64,000 nucleotides of DNA from Ignelater luminosus (Eukaryota > Arthropoda > Insecta > Coleoptera > Elateridae), in the NCBI GenBank assembly GCA_011009095.1, contig VTPC01000672.1:1-64000 (forward strand), in the 5' to 3' direction. The number at the start of each line of letters is the position of its first letter. The stretch's first letter is position 1. Made by a program: the position numbers and the translations under genes. Under the pieces are notes generated by a model. It saw only the letters and a list, made by a program, of their open reading frames with translations. It did no database searches and was not told the origin of the DNA. Shown piece after piece: positions 10,581 through 23,125 of this stretch.

Positions 10581-13500
10581 CAATAAACCCCACTATAAGT
10601 TACTTTTTATTTTATATAAAAGGTTTATAGTTTTCCTATTTGGAAATTTTTAACCGGATTTTGAATTATGAACACAGAGATATAGTTTATAATAAATTAT
10701 TGTGTAATCGATACCTTAATACTCTTATCCGATTGTGAAAAAAGCTCCATCCCAAGGCAACCTATTGTGCTAGTTACCTGTTTGTACGTATTCCCTTTTC
10801 CATAATTTTGCAAATTATGTTGCGCATTTTTTATCCATTTAAAGATTAAATTCATCATTTAAATGCTTCAAAAGCAAATTTTTAGCATTTACAAGTGCTT
10901 ATTGAATTTTCATTAATTTATTCTATATCAACATCTTTATTGTTTCAGTCTTGCTTTTTATGTGAATTTTAATTTACAAACTTTGAAATGCTGTTTTAAA
11001 CGATATTAACTCAATACAGTTGTTGGAATAGAACAGCTTGTTCTTAAAGATTACAATCTGAAATGAGAACGGGTTTTGTAATACTGCGACAAACTACATA
11101 ACAAGCAACTTGTAAATCTCGACTATGAATTACTTTCAGTTGTCGATTGTCTTACTTGCGATCGATGAAGTAGATTATCTAGTAATGTACAATTGCACCA
11201 ACTGCTTACATTTTCTCATTCCGGCGTCGTCATGGAAATGCCTCGAGTTAGTCAAAGTTAAGCGCAAGCCAATATAATCCAGTGAATGTTCTCGTACTGG
11301 ATGGCACATCAAAATGCAGTTGTTTGCTACTACTAACACATAGTTGTTCCATGCTCCCTCAAAGCCCCTTAGTTCCTGCTGAAAAGGATGTGCGTGGCTT
11401 ATTGTTTCCGTATCCTCTGGCACTTATCGCCAGAAGTCGCAGCTAAGGAGACTTCAAGTGCGTGTTTATAACGTACTTCCGCTTTTCGTACCACCAACAT
11501 TCACCAAAATGGTTCACAATTGAATTTAATAATAGAAATCCTGTTTCATTAAAGCGATTCTAATTAATTGCCAATTATCTCTCGTTCGGTCCTAGCACTA
11601 TTTCAATAAAACGCTAATTTAATATTAGTATCAATTTTCAACAAAACCTTTTGGGCAAAAACAAGTCGAGTGAGCATAATGCAATTTAAATAAACGCATT
11701 GTAATTGAATGAAATTATAATCAGCGTTTTTAAACTTCCAATTTCATTGTTTATTGAACTCATAATTCCTATATAATTGAGAGAAGAATTTGAAAAACAA
11801 TTTTGCTTTTCCATTTCCAGGCATCAAAGATTAGTATCCATTATAGCATACAATTTTAGATATTTAAACTGATGTTTTAATACATAATTTCTTGTTCTTA
11901 ATTAACTTGAGTTTTCCAAGTATAATCTTCGTTCGAAAAATCTATCAAGATCATAAAAAATTCTCGAGAACTTTTGATGTATCTTAAAATGGTTTCCTAA
12001 ATTAATAAGCAATCTTCTCTCTCTGCTTTAGACATTAAATTCAATTTTATCAGGCAGGTATCGGTTTGCGATATTCCATTAAAAGTAATCAATAATTTTA
12101 TATTGTAAATTTAGCTTCTTCAAGGTTTATAATTTAATTGACTAAAAACAGAAGTTACTTTATAACCTCTTTTCTACTTAACCACGCCTTGTACTTTGAG
12201 CAACTTAATTTTCGGCTAAATTAGAAAAGAGCATTTTGTGATGGTAAGAATAATTATTAGCTTATAAAGTTTGATTGTTTTTAAAATGAATTACTAAGGT
12301 AATAATCGGTTACAAAAGCGGGTATTAATTTCTAAAGAACTAAAGAAAGTTTGACAGCAATCGCATATACATTATATATTAATTTTTAATTTAATTAAAC
12401 ATTACCACCTAAACGAGAAATTGACGTTACGTTACATCCTGACTATAATTCTAGAAGAAAAGTTGGTTGTATCAAAAGATATTTTTGCAGAAATTTCTAC
12501 AATAGTAACATCTTAAATTTTATCTGTCTTTAAATGTTTGCAGTACATAAGAAAAGCTTGTCTTCAAACTGGAAGATCTACGAGTTTATGTGAAAATACC
12601 AACTGAACGTTGAAGTAGAAATTTGTCAGTTATTTTAATTCTTGAAATGAATGAAAGGAATTTGCTAGCTAGGAAGGCACAGTATTAAAATATTGAAAAC
12701 GTAGAGCAGTCCTTATGAATATAATAAATTCTAGGAACTAAAAGAACAAAAGTGTCAGAAGACGTATTTAGAACTAAAAATGGAGGTTCCTAAGGTACTT
12801 TAGGTAACCTTTCAAGTGGTTTATTTAGGTTAATATTTTAATTATAAGGGGACAACGTTATCTAATATAATATTTCCTTCATAAATTCGAGACTCTGAAG
12901 GAAATTAATTTTACTTTTGAACTCATATAATGGAAAGTTAATTTAAACGTTGCTGTATTAACTATCACCATCCCAGTAATGAATTTTCAGTTATAAATGC
13001 AATATTTATTAGAATTTGTTCAACTATTCACAGACACACATTCTGTGTCTGTCGGTAGTGTGGTCGTGTTAGTTGCGGTTTGTGGTTATTTGTAATTCCT
13101 CTAAATGTGACTGCTAGGTGCAGTGGGAGGACGCGGTTTTATTCATACATACTCATTGATGAACCAAATGAGTAGAATGTAGCAAATGCTTTTTCTTAAA
13201 TCAGAAAGAATAAAAAATATAATTTTTAATTGATAAGGAATTAGATGGATATACTACAATCCAGAAATAAGTGGTAGCATCGGTGTGATAGATTCCTAGG
13301 CTCAGACACTCAAAGTATTATGAAGTTTGCTCTTATGGGCTGTATTGATCATGCTTATAATGTACTGTTAGTTTAACGTGCAATTATAGACTCTTTTGCA
13401 TTTTTCCCAGATCTTCATCGTTTAGACTTTTCAATTTGGAGATTTCGAAGATATCAAGCTATTCATGTCAGTTTTTGTGAATAGTATAGTAATATTGTTT

Positions 13501-14448
13501 GAACTAATGGCATGTATACTTTGAACTTTGCAGTTTCATTAATTATTCCTTTGTAAATGTAGAATCTTTAAAACGATTGAGTGTAGAATAAAATGTTCAT
13601 TAAGGTTTTCGTCATGGTTTCAGCATAGGAATTTACCATATCAAGGTTATCACTTATAGTAAAAGTATTTGTTGCTACAGTCTGATTGCCTTTGTATGCA
13701 TATTCTTAATTATTATAGAATTTTTGAAGAACCTGACAAAATCGTGAATAATATATTGCGATCAAATAAAAAATCGAGTAGGGCATAGAATTAACCCTTA
13801 AATTAATATAAACGGTAGAAAATTGCTACTTGATAGTTCTATATTCTATGTGTGGAAGACCTCTTCAAAACCAGTACACACCTTGAGTTTCGTTGACATG
13901 CCTTACAAGGGAATGGTTAGAATCCGAAAACTCAGAAAATCTGAAACTGTTTCTGCATATAGAATAGCGTCCTCTAATAATAATATATCCGGCATGTGTG
14001 TTGCCCACAGTTAATTTAAAGTGCCAAAGATTCTTTTAAAAGGATAATTTAAAAGTTTATGTCTGATGTATAAGCAAAAATAAAAGCCACTGTAAACTAA
14101 CATCATCTTCAGTATATTCCAATTAAACGTTAAGTTTTTCTTAATCAAATTATTTTGAGTTTTGCAAAATAACAAATAGTTAATTACACAATAAGGAAAG
14201 CACAATTCTTTTTATACTTCCTCGATTAAGTCAATCGACAATTAGGTCAATTAAAATGATGATGTTTTACATATACTAGCGTACAAGCACGTATGTATCT
14301 CTTTTAATCAATAATAACCCAAAACAGGTCAGTATTTATTTAAAGATTCTACATTGAGCTGCTTACCACTGTTTACATGTGTACGGCGTAGAGCAAACGT
14401 TACTGTGTTTATTGAGATTCGAGAATTAGTGATTTTTTATAGAAGTAT
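10581..14448. other. AT-rich DNA with one GC-richer block, no gene assigned
   Basis: Most of the stretch is plain AT-rich DNA. The block of about 11100-11560 is more balanced in base composition and includes an 82-codon minus ORF (11175-11423) with no recognisable domain. It is followed by a run of TAAT/ATTA-rich sequence to about 11800. A 9-bp perfect hairpin (ACAGACACA / TGTGTCTGT) lies at 13030-13052, next to a GT-rich stretch. None of this supports a gene call. Confidence 0.4.
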
Positions 14449-14520
14449 AAAGCAATTTAGTCATATAACTTTGTGTTTGTTCTAGACATTGCTCTTTGAG
14501 TTTTGTGCATTAAAAATAAA
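14449..14520 (+). repeat. dispersed repeat, copy 1 (pair with 53592-53662)
   Basis: About 70 bp is shared, with roughly one difference in six by eye, with 53592-53662 in the same orientation. Shared words include CAATTTAGTCATA, ATTGCT and GTGCATTAAAAAT. The flanks do not align clearly. It is probably the remnant of an interspersed element of unknown type. Confidence 0.5.
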
Positions 14521-16143
14521 TATGTACCAGTACAGTTTTTTCTTTAAAGATTGTCTAAATCTATCTATATATTTTACTTCTTACTTATCCCTACACTTCT
14601 ACCATCGGTGTAGAGGCAATTGTCTTTCTCCATTTCTTCCTGTTTTTGGCTTTTTCTTTGGCTTGGGTCCGGTTTAGTCCATATACTATCTGTAATCTCA
14701 ATTTTTAATAAGATAAATGACGTTATTAGGAATTAGTTTGTGACTTATATAAATCTATAGGCCAGAGAACGGACATTTATGAGTATATAGATGTTGTAGA
14801 TACAAAGCTAAACAGAGCTACATGTGATTTTACTTAATTACAATGGAAATTATAAATCACTATATTACCCTTGTTTTGATAAACTCACTTGATGCAGTCA
14901 ATATCACTAGTAGTTCTGGTGTTAAATCAAAAGTTGCAAAGTTTCGCAATCTATAACATGAGATTTAGTAGAATTATTATTACTCGATTACACTAGACAT
15001 TCAAGTTGAATAAAGAAGTAGATGGTAATCCAGATCAAGGGAAATTATACAGTATGACAAGTGTATACTTACCATTACACATATTCAGTCAAAAAATATT
15101 TTACAAATCAACAGAGCGTCGGATCAAAATACAACATCAAGATAAAGGAGGATATAAGAACGTGAGCTATTTAAGAGGATGTAGATTACGTTTATCTGGC
15201 TATAAAGTACATCCTCAAGGAGAGGATTTTAACCTAAAATAAAAAGTTGTTTTGAATTCTAATGGAGTTTTATTTTATTTTCATTATTATTATTTATTCT
15301 TATTATCAACAAAAACTGAACAAAATTCAAGTACAGAAAGAATTCATAATTTCGCGTAGGTTTAGATTCAAAATGAGAACAAAGATAAAAACGCCGTGGG
15401 TGTACAAATACAAAAGCTTTATTATTAATATAGCAAACGATCCAAAAAAATTTCTTTAAAGTAGCCCATGGAAAAAACTACGCATGTCTGAAATAAGATC
15501 TGCTGTGCTGTTGAACTCTTTATTAAGTTAGGTAATACATTGCCCATCAAATAATAAACAGTCATAGGTTATAACATTATTATTAAATAAGTTGTGATAT
15601 ATGGTTACCATTTAAAAGTGATCTAACTCTGTTTTTGAAGGACTTCAATAAGGCATTCGCCCGCAATCTGCTGAATTATTATATTCGTTGTCGATATCAC
15701 CAAGAAGTGTACTAGAAATTAAGTTTTTAATGTTGTACGTTTTCAATATTTCTTACTTCAGCTTCCTGCTTTACTCTGCCGCCGTTTTCCCATACAAGTC
15801 TACAGTATGATGAACATTTCTGTTAAAATTATCAAAATCAAACACCATTTCGGGAAATTCTTCTTGAACTCCTCAAACGCATCTCGTGCAGAATAAATGC
15901 AGTAGCCATTGATTTTTTGCCCGCATTTAAAATAATTTCTAACATTCAGCGTTTGTGATGATCAATGAAAACCATAACTTAAAAAATTTTAAGCAGTTTA
16001 AAGATTACTTTTAATTTAAATAAACTTAGAGAAACTGACAGGTGTAATTTGACATTAATCAATTCACATATACTATGTATACTGCTTCAGTCTCAGACAT
16101 GCCTTTATGAATGTTTTTGTCTGTCATGATGATTTTTTCTTCG
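14521..16143. other. AT-rich DNA, nothing recognised
   Basis: The ORFs 15006-15242 (78 codons) and 15262-15459 (65 codons) have no recognisable domain or start context. The block of about 15640-15910 is slightly richer in GC, and its minus strand has a short open stretch, but I could not match it to a family. Confidence 0.45.
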
Positions 16144-16720
16144 GGTAATTGTTCGATATAGCTACCCCTAGGAAAACGACAATTTGAGAGCAAGGTTTTG
16201 GTATCAGCAGGTAGACAATTACTCACAGAACTCACTTAGGTGGTCGGAGGTAAAGAAAATCAATCCAAACTTAGTAAAACCGACGAAAAAGAAACACGAT
16301 TTTCAACCACATCTTAGGTTATGTTGCACGATATAAACAATGAAGTTGGCAACTAATTCAGCTGCTGTGCACACTACCAACTCCATACTGCAGCAAGGGT
16401 GTTGCTAGGTTAGAAGGAGTTAAACGTTAATTTTCTTAATGAATTTCACCCCAATCTTGCGCGGGGACGTAGCGAGGGTGTTGCTAGGTTAGTAGTAGTT
16501 TAAAGTTCATTTTTTTTAGTGAATTCGCCCATGCTTGCCAATGTTCTCCGGGTGATTTAGGGAAATTGGGGTGTGGTATTGTCGGTTGGTCCGCTATTTG
16601 GCATCGGAGAGGCCTTTCGTAGGTGTCTTTTGATTCTCTGAATGGATATACATGCATTGGTAAGGTTAAATTCTTTCTGTACAAGTTTAATCCTAGGGGT
16701 AGCTGTGTGGAACTGTTACC
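16144..16720. mobile_element. 577-bp inverted-repeat element with internal tandem duplication
   Basis: The ends read GGTAATTGTTCGATATAGCT and, on the other strand, GGTAACAGTTCCACACAGCT. Both continue into ACCCCTAGGA, giving about 31-bp inverted repeats. Flanking TTTCTTCG and TTTCTAAT could be a decayed 8-bp duplication, but this is uncertain. Two direct copies of a unit of about 80 bp lie inside, beginning GGGTGTTGCTAGGTTAG (about 16397 and 16477). The 66-codon minus ORF at 16484-16684 has no known domain. It is a non-autonomous DNA element of unassigned superfamily. Confidence 0.65.
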
Positions 16721-18639
16721 TTTCTAATAAATCCAACCGAACACAGGTAGAAATAATATCTAGGATTTAAAAACTGGAAAATTCTTTAATGCTTCTAACT
16801 ATGTATTTTTGTACCTGGATTTTGCATCGTTATAATAATAAAAAATAAAACAACAGCTACAACCGGTATTTTCTTTATAATTTAAATTCAGTTCTTACAC
16901 AAAACGAAATAAACGATGAGTCCCTCAAGATTTATTAAAAATATATTTAAAAGTTTATAATCTAAACCAAAAATACCGCAATCATTTATTTTCACCGTGG
17001 GGTAACTGATTAAAACTTCAATATTGTTGGAGGTTATTAATTAAATTTCAAGATGCTGCTCCTCTTGATTATCTTTTTAATTGCGTCATTGGTTTAAAAT
17101 TAGAACCACCTTATTACCTATATTGTCGAAACTTTCAACCGCAGAATTTTAAGCAATATTGAGGATTGAAAGCTTTTGCTTCATTTTTTTTCAGTTTTTA
17201 AAACAAAAAACCGAACGTGATATTCAAAAAACCATTTTAGTAAACTATTTGAAAATTGTAATTCATTAAAACTTTAAATATTTCAGTCATCCCCAAAAGT
17301 ATTTGCTTATCAAACCGACCATTTTAATCGTTTTCTTTTTTTAATGACCGTATAACGGTTAATGTGCTTTTGAATTTATTATTTTCCATTAATCATTACT
17401 TCGATCTTGTAGTAAGCTGTTAAATGATAACTTTTTGGCATTTACGTATTTTCAAATCATTTATTGAAAGTTTTTGTAAATAAATAATACTTTTCAGCAA
17501 AAGAAAATCGTTTGAGACATTAACATTTATTTTGGTTTTAGCTTCATTAGATTTAATTTATTGTTTTTTTTCTCTTTACTAAATGTTTGCATAATGATTG
17601 TGATAATTAAAAAGGTCTTAAGTTTTCGTTTTGTGTTGACTTGATATCACGTGAAATGTCAAGCTGTGAAAAATATTAAATTTATGCCAAAGCTATAAAG
17701 ATTTTGCACGAAAACAATATTTTTAAATACAGCTGTATGCATATTTGACTCTTACACATTTTACATAAACACAGTGGCATGTTTTTATAATCTTAATGTT
17801 TTTATAATTGCAGCAGTAGAAAGAATTATAAATTATTCAGGGTCGACACGTAGGTAATCGACGTTTAAAGTGAAATATTTTACCTTCTATTGAAGACACG
17901 CTGTAAAATATTCACTTTCATTGATGTCTTCCCTTTTAAAAGGCCGTTTGAAACAACTTCATTGCCTTTCTCAGTAATTTTTTCTTATCTTCCTTACTAC
18001 GTGCTGGCATCGGATGTATTTCTTTCCAATAATTTTTTCATTTTGGTAATGTTTTGAAATCTTCTTGAACGGCAATTCTAATTATGTTAGACACAATCGC
18101 TCCGATGATGTTTTGTTAAAATTATTTATTACTAGCAAGGGCATCACGTTCCAGATGATAAGAAGGAAACACTACATTAAATATTACAATCAAAATTTGA
18201 ATTTACTAATCTCATGGTAGCTAAAGAGCGAGGGTATTGATAAAAATTAAAATCTACTAATAAAAAGGCGTTGAAAGTTGGAAGCTCTGGAATTACAACG
18301 TGAATGATAGAAATATAAGAATACAAGCTCCTCATGGTCCCATAAGAAAGAAATGTAATAAACTAGTGGTCGTACAATTTGAAGATCGATGTAGCCACAA
18401 GAAATCAATTTCGTTGAAAAGTAAAATTCCGCTAACCAAAAATAGCTCTCTTGGGAAATGCGGTTCAACCGTCATTGAGGCGAGTGCGTTAGTGAACATT
18501 TAACGCTTTGTTATATACGACGAAAACAAAATAGTAGACGTTCATGTAATGTTTACACGCAAGTAGATTTTTTTCTAAATAACCGCTTAAATATTTTCAT
18601 AAACAAAACTATCCTCCAATGAACCCATTGAGTCATGGA
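16721..18639. other. AT-rich DNA, nothing recognised
   Basis: A short minus-strand open stretch around 17930-18020 is rich in Lys and Arg but could not be matched to a family. The overlapping 67- and 73-codon ORFs at 18247-18503 have no motif. Confidence 0.45.
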
Positions 18640-18652
18640 ACATCCTGTATAT
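18640..18652. repeat. orphan MITE end
   Basis: The sequence GGAACATCCTG followed by TA resembles the right terminus GGGACACCCTG-TA of the CAGGGTGTCCC MITEs elsewhere in the window. No partner left end was found nearby, so it is either a lone decayed end or chance. Confidence 0.25.
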
Positions 18653-19365
18653 TGATAATTTTTGAAAAATTAACTTCAGCTAGTTATACTGTTTTCATAG
18701 GTGCTCGTTTTTGTTCTTGAATTGCATTCATACCATCTACCATTTGGATTTATGGTTATAAAAATATAATGAAATATTGCTAAATAAATATATAAATTAA
18801 AATTGTTTAATTTAGTATGTAAAATTGCAAATTTTATATAAAAGTATCTTGGCTATATAAAGCACTTCAAATTAGAATTTTTATAAGCTTGTTATTATTT
18901 GAAGCAAACGTCACAAAAACTTATTTCAACTAAAGTGGACTGACAACATTTATCACGATGTCATGTTTTCCCTGTATGAAGCTGTTTCTTTCTCCAGAAA
19001 ATGGGAAACTGACACAAGGATAGATTTTAATTTTGTTTATGATTTCTCTATTTTAAAAGTCTCTTTATTTGAAAATTAAACGAAATATTGCTTTTTACAA
19101 AAACGCAATGATAGAAAAACCACTTAGAGTTTTAATGTGGAATTTAAATTGCTATTTCTTGAAGAATATAACTATTAGTCCTAGTTTTCTGTGTCAAATT
19201 TCGTTTTTAAATACCTACCTATTTGGATACAGTGTACTGTAAAATAATGCCTTGATTTCCATTTATAGTAATTGTTGAAGTTCTTAATTTGTTTGTATTC
19301 GTGTTTAACAATTAAAATAATTTCTTGCTAAAGCCATTTAGCGCTACGCTTTGACATCTATGGTA
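18653..19365. other. AT-rich DNA, nothing recognised
   Basis: This plain AT-rich sequence runs up to the left end of the pogo-type transposon. Confidence 0.5.
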
Positions 19366-19387
19366 CCGTAGTTTGAGGCGAATTTGA
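19366..19387 (+). repeat. left terminal inverted repeat of pogo-type element
   Basis: It starts CCGTAGTTTGAGGCGAATTT and pairs with the right end at 22015-22036 with a few mismatches. It begins directly after a TA dinucleotide. Confidence 0.9.
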
Positions 19388-19390
19388 TTT

Positions 19391-19682
19391 CCGGGGGCGA
19401 AATTGATCACTAGTTCCCCGCCAAGTATTTTCAAATACAATACCATAATTACCCTTTTGTTTGCGCTTGCGTTTATTACATTCAATGAGTGTAAGTATTA
19501 TTTGAGAATATTTTTTGTAATTTTCGCAAAATATACGTTTTAGTTGATCTATCGTTAACCCGAATAGTAGATTATAAAAGCGGAAAACTTTACACATTGG
19601 CGGGAATTTTGCGACTAAGATGGCGGGGTCAAATAGATCAAACATGAGGGGTGAGATTGATCACTGATCAATTTGGCCCCAT
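19391..19682. promoter_or_regulatory. left subterminal motif cluster (probable transposase-binding repeats)
   Basis: Four copies of a GGGG(C/T)(A/G)AA(A/T)TTGATC-like motif occur here, in both orientations. They sit near 19391 (GGGGGCGAAATTGATCAC), 19624 (GGGGTCAAATAGATCAA), 19647 (GGGGTGAGATTGATCAC) and 19666 (GATCAATTTGGCCCC). The terminal repeat is itself a weaker copy. By analogy with other DNA transposons these would be binding sites for the pipsqueak-type HTH domain of the transposase; that role is inferred. Confidence 0.6.
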
Positions 19683-19756
19683 CATTTTTTACTTAGCTGG
19701 TTGTTGTTTCTATTGCTGTATCTATTTGTTTTTTATTTTAGACTAATGTAAATACA

Positions 19757-21536
19757 ATGGTACGTGTATATAAGAGAAAATTAGGTGCCAGAAAATACAA
19801 AGACTACAGTAGCGAGAATGTCGAGCAGGCCTTATCAAAAGTAATTGAAAGCGGTTGGAGTTTGCGTAAAGCTGCTAGAGAATACAAAATATCGTATGGT
19901 ACACTACACAATAAGTACCATGGACGTCATATAAGAAAAAATGGAGAACAAACTGTCTTTACATTTAACGAAGAAAAAGCTTTTCTTTCTGATGCAAGTA
20001 CTTGTGGCGAATGGGGATTTCCGTTAGAAACAGCCGATCTAAGGCAATTAGCAAGAAATTATTTGGATAGTCAGGGCCGTACTATTACGTCATTTAAAAA
20101 TAATTTGCCAGGAAATGATTGGGTGTATTCACTAATTAAACGACATAATAATGCAATTGTAAAGAAACTTGCTGCTAATATTAAACGTTCTCGAGCTTCT
20201 GTTTCTAAAAAAACTATAACAGATTACTTTAACAACTTACGTAAAACATTGCAAGATGTTCCACCGTGCAACATATTTAATTACGACGAGACAAATTTGC
20301 AAGACAACCCAGGGAATAAAAAGATGCTCTTTCGGCGTGGTACTAAATATCCAGAAAGAATTTGTAATTTTACGAAAAGCGCTACCTCTGTAATGATGTG
20401 TGGGTCGGCATCAGGCGATTTGTTACCTCCATACGTTATTTATAAATCTGAAAAGCTGTGGGTTCAGTGGACGGAGAACGGCCCCAAAGGGCGTCCTTGC
20501 TGCAACAAAAGATGTTGTGCATTAGGGTCTAGATATAATCGCACACATCATGAATGGATGACGCCCAAACATTTAGCGACTGGTTAGCTTTATGTTTTCT
20601 ACCTCATGCAAAAGAACTAGAAGGTAGAAAAGTTTTGCTGGGTGATAATTTATCATCCCATTTTACCAATGAGGTGTTGCGGTTATGTGAAGAGAACAAT
20701 ATTGCCTTTGTTTGTTTACCAAAAAACTCTACACATCTAACACAACCTTTAGATGTGGGGTTTTTTAGAGCATTTAAGACATCGTGGAGGTCAACTTTAT
20801 GTAGATGGAAGCAGTCACATCCGTCTTATACATCAATCGATAAAAAAGATTTTGGTCAATTACTAGCTAGCTCTCTAATTGAAATGGATAAAAAAGGGGT
20901 AGGTGGTACCTTTGCCATTAAAAAAGATTTAATCGCTTTTTTAAAGCCACTGGAATCGTACCTTTAGATCCAAAACGAGTTTTAAATAAGATTCCAGGAG
21001 AAGATGACATTGACAATAATTCTGTTAACAATGTTTTAGTAAACTACTTACAACAACAAAGATTCACGGCTACACTTTCAAGACGGAACATTAAAAGACA
21101 AAGACTTGAAGTAGAGCCAGGTAAAAGTGTAACCGTTCCTAATGAATCAACTTCAGAAGATGAAACAGAACTACAACTACACGACGATTCTGACAACGAG
21201 CTTACCGAAGAAACCGGAGACGAATCTGAATATTATTCAGCAAATAAGAATTTAGAAAAAGGAACATGTTTGTTGGTTAAAGTACTAGGAGGAAGTAGAA
21301 AAAAGACAACATATAGGTATGTTGCAATAATTGAAGAATCAACAGATGAAGCAATTGTAGTACTGGGTATGATGTCTGTGAATAGCACACGAAATATATT
21401 CAAAGCTGTAAAGAATGACGAATTTATAATTGGAAATGGTGATATTATAGCTGTTCTTCCAAATCCTGATTTAAAAAACTGTGATGGTGAAGATATTTAC
21501 ACATTCAAAAATAATATTGATGTAAAAGAGATATAA
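19757..21536 (+). pseudogene. pogo/Tigger-type DDD transposase, frameshifted
   Basis: The protein would catalyse cut-and-paste transposition of the surrounding element in the nucleus. The start ATG (19757) opens a Lys/Arg-rich N-terminus and a pipsqueak-like HTH (residues about 15-55, with GWSLRKAAREYKISYGTL). A CENP-B/DDE_1-type catalytic domain follows. The first Asp is in FNYDETN (residue 177), the second in LLGDNLSSH (codon at 20644) and the third in LTQPLDVGFF (codon at 20752); the last two are 36 residues apart. A one-base loss near 20554-20562 moves the frame (HEWM to MDDAQTFSDWL). A second indel in a T run near 20941-20947 shifts it again before the GIVPLDPKRVL segment. The third frame stays open to TAA at 21536 and ends in an acidic stretch and a VLPNPDL-containing domain. 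Intact length would be about 590 residues. An extra 36 nt lies between GPKG and SRYN (about 20492-20527), where relatives have none. Confidence 0.92.
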
Positions 21537-21678
21537 TGTTTCACTGATTAATATTTGTTTCTGTTAATATATACGATGTAAGAGTGCCTTTTTTGTATTA
21601 CGTAATATGTATTCGTTCTTTGTCTTAATATAAAGCATATAAAAGTCTCTTTTGTAGTAATCAAAAAGCGCTTAAGAA

Positions 21679-21840
21679 TTGATCAATTTCACACTAGTGA
21701 TCAATTTGACCCCTACTAGTTCTCAGCAGAATATTTCCTAAACCAACTAACATATTTAAACCGGGGTCAGATTGATCAATATCCTATCTTTTCTGCAACA
21801 TTTATGTGTTATAAAACAAGCATGATCAAATTCGCCCCAA
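21679..21840. promoter_or_regulatory. right subterminal motif cluster
   Basis: Four more copies of the motif lie near 21681 (GATCAATTTCAC), 21699 (GATCAATTTGACCCC), 21763 (GGGGTCAGATTGATCAA) and 21823 (GATCAAATTCGCCCC). A further copy forms the right terminus. The arrangement mirrors the left end. Confidence 0.6.
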
Positions 21841-22014
21841 ACAAGCTATGAAATTGTTCAGTTTCTTTTTCTTCTATATTGCAAATATTTCGACTTATGT
21901 TAATGTTCTGTGTGTGGAAATCTATTTAAAATACGAAGACAATAGGAATACTAATTTTACATGAAAATTTAACTAACGAGTAAAATTCTACGCTCAAAAT
22001 AAAAAATAAAACTA

Positions 22015-22036
22015 TCAATTTAGCCCCAAACTACGG
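22015..22036 (-). repeat. right terminal inverted repeat of pogo-type element
   Basis: On the minus strand it starts CCGTAGTTTGGGGCTAAATT, matching the left end. It is followed on the plus strand by TA. Confidence 0.9.
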
Positions 22037-22865
22037 TATTGAAATCGAACTAACAGTTGATGATTTATTCTGAAGTTGCTGTCTTAGACACTCCTTATAG
22101 GGAAAACAATGCTTTTTGTCCACGAGCAGTCAGCAAGCTTTCTGGATGATCGACAGCAAACTTAAGTTTCCATAAACGCAAAGACAGCACTTTTAAAAGC
22201 ACTTTCTTGGCTGACTGCGCGTGATCAGTAATCATAAATACTCTTCCTGGACAAAGCCAATGACGTCGGCAGCATCTGTATGTTTAACCTGAACTTTTCG
22301 AAGATTAAAACATCAAATCTTGGATTAGTATATTAATAATAATAGTAATATGAAAATCAGACTTTTCAGCGCTGCGTAAAAAAAATTAGTTATACGAGAA
22401 AAAATGCATAAAACTTATTTTTCAGAAAATACCTCAGCTGAGACAATCAAAAACTATTTAAGTCTTCCTAAGACATCAACCAAATGGGTTTCCTAAACAT
22501 CGAGCAATTTTGTTATCTTTAGAGGAGCTGTGAAACGTTAACATAACAATCGTCCTATTAACGTTTATCAAACTGGGGTTCATGATTGAATTGAAACAGC
22601 AAAGCATAAAGTGATAACATGGAGGATTTACCTTTTTGCTTGCAAATGTCTGGTATAAACATTAGTAAGAAACAGAAGCAGTCGATTATTTAACAACATG
22701 AACGTACAATTACTGGAGAATACTACTCCCAATTGATTAATAAACTTTAGGCTTGTAATAAAAAAGGCTTTGTTTTGCTAGTTGAATTTCTTCACTGATG
22801 TGGTATTTATGAGTCACCTTTGGTTATCGAATGTATTTTCAACGAAATCCATCGGAGTCTATACT
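22037..22865. other. flank of pogo-type element, nothing recognised
   Basis: The block of about 22080-22300 is less AT-rich than its surroundings, but neither strand gave a recognisable protein. The rest is AT-rich. Confidence 0.45.
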
Positions 22866-23125
22866 GAATTTGCGTTACTGTGCGTCTGTCTGTCCGCATT
22901 TTTTTTAATTTTGAAATTTTGACTTTAGATTTGGATTCTACATCAAAAACTAAAGAAATATGGCGTCTTCGTTTTTTGATATGGTCAAAACGGCTACCGA
23001 AAGATAAATGTTTGCTTATTTTTGTGAACAGACTGTTGCTCGAAAGTAGGAACAAAAGGAATTTGTTGTGGTTAGTGCTTTGCATTGCCAGATGTTTATT
23101 TCTTGATTTTATATCTATCGAACAG
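22866..23125 (+). repeat. dispersed repeat family B, copy 1
   Basis: This block is repeated, diverged but clearly alignable, at 51525-51870 in the same orientation. Shared words include GATTTGGATTCTACATCAAA, ACCGAAAGATA and GACTGTTGCTCGAA. It begins in a TCTGTCTGTCCG pyrimidine-rich stretch. Two overlapping ORFs (22807-23130 minus, 22880-23149 plus) are products of the repeat; neither has a known domain. It is probably a non-coding part of an interspersed element. Confidence 0.75.

Larger units (their letters stand above)
19366..22036 (+). mobile_element. complete pogo/Tigger-type DNA transposon (2,671 bp)
   Basis: The left end reads CCGTAGTTTGAGGCG and the right end is its near complement, CGCC/GCCCCAAACTACGG-like. 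This gives inverted termini of about 22 bp. TA flanks both sides (19364-19365 and 22037-22038), the usual target duplication of the IS630-Tc1-mariner superfamily. A single transposase gene lies in the plus orientation between non-coding ends of about 390 bp and 500 bp. Both ends carry repeated GATCAATTTG(A/G)CCCC-like motifs. Internal frameshifts mean this copy is probably not autonomous now, although both ends look intact. Confidence 0.93.

Noticed and set aside
11175..11423. 82-codon minus ORF in a GC-richer block
   Set aside because: No domain, splice sites or homology that I recognise; kept only as part of an unassigned interval.
13030..13052. 9-bp hairpin as a structured RNA or terminator
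   Set aside because: Short, next to GT-rich sequence, and no gene nearby.
19358..19645. 95-codon minus ORF at the left end of the pogo element
   Set aside because: It runs through the terminal repeat and subterminal motifs and has no family features; it is accidental.
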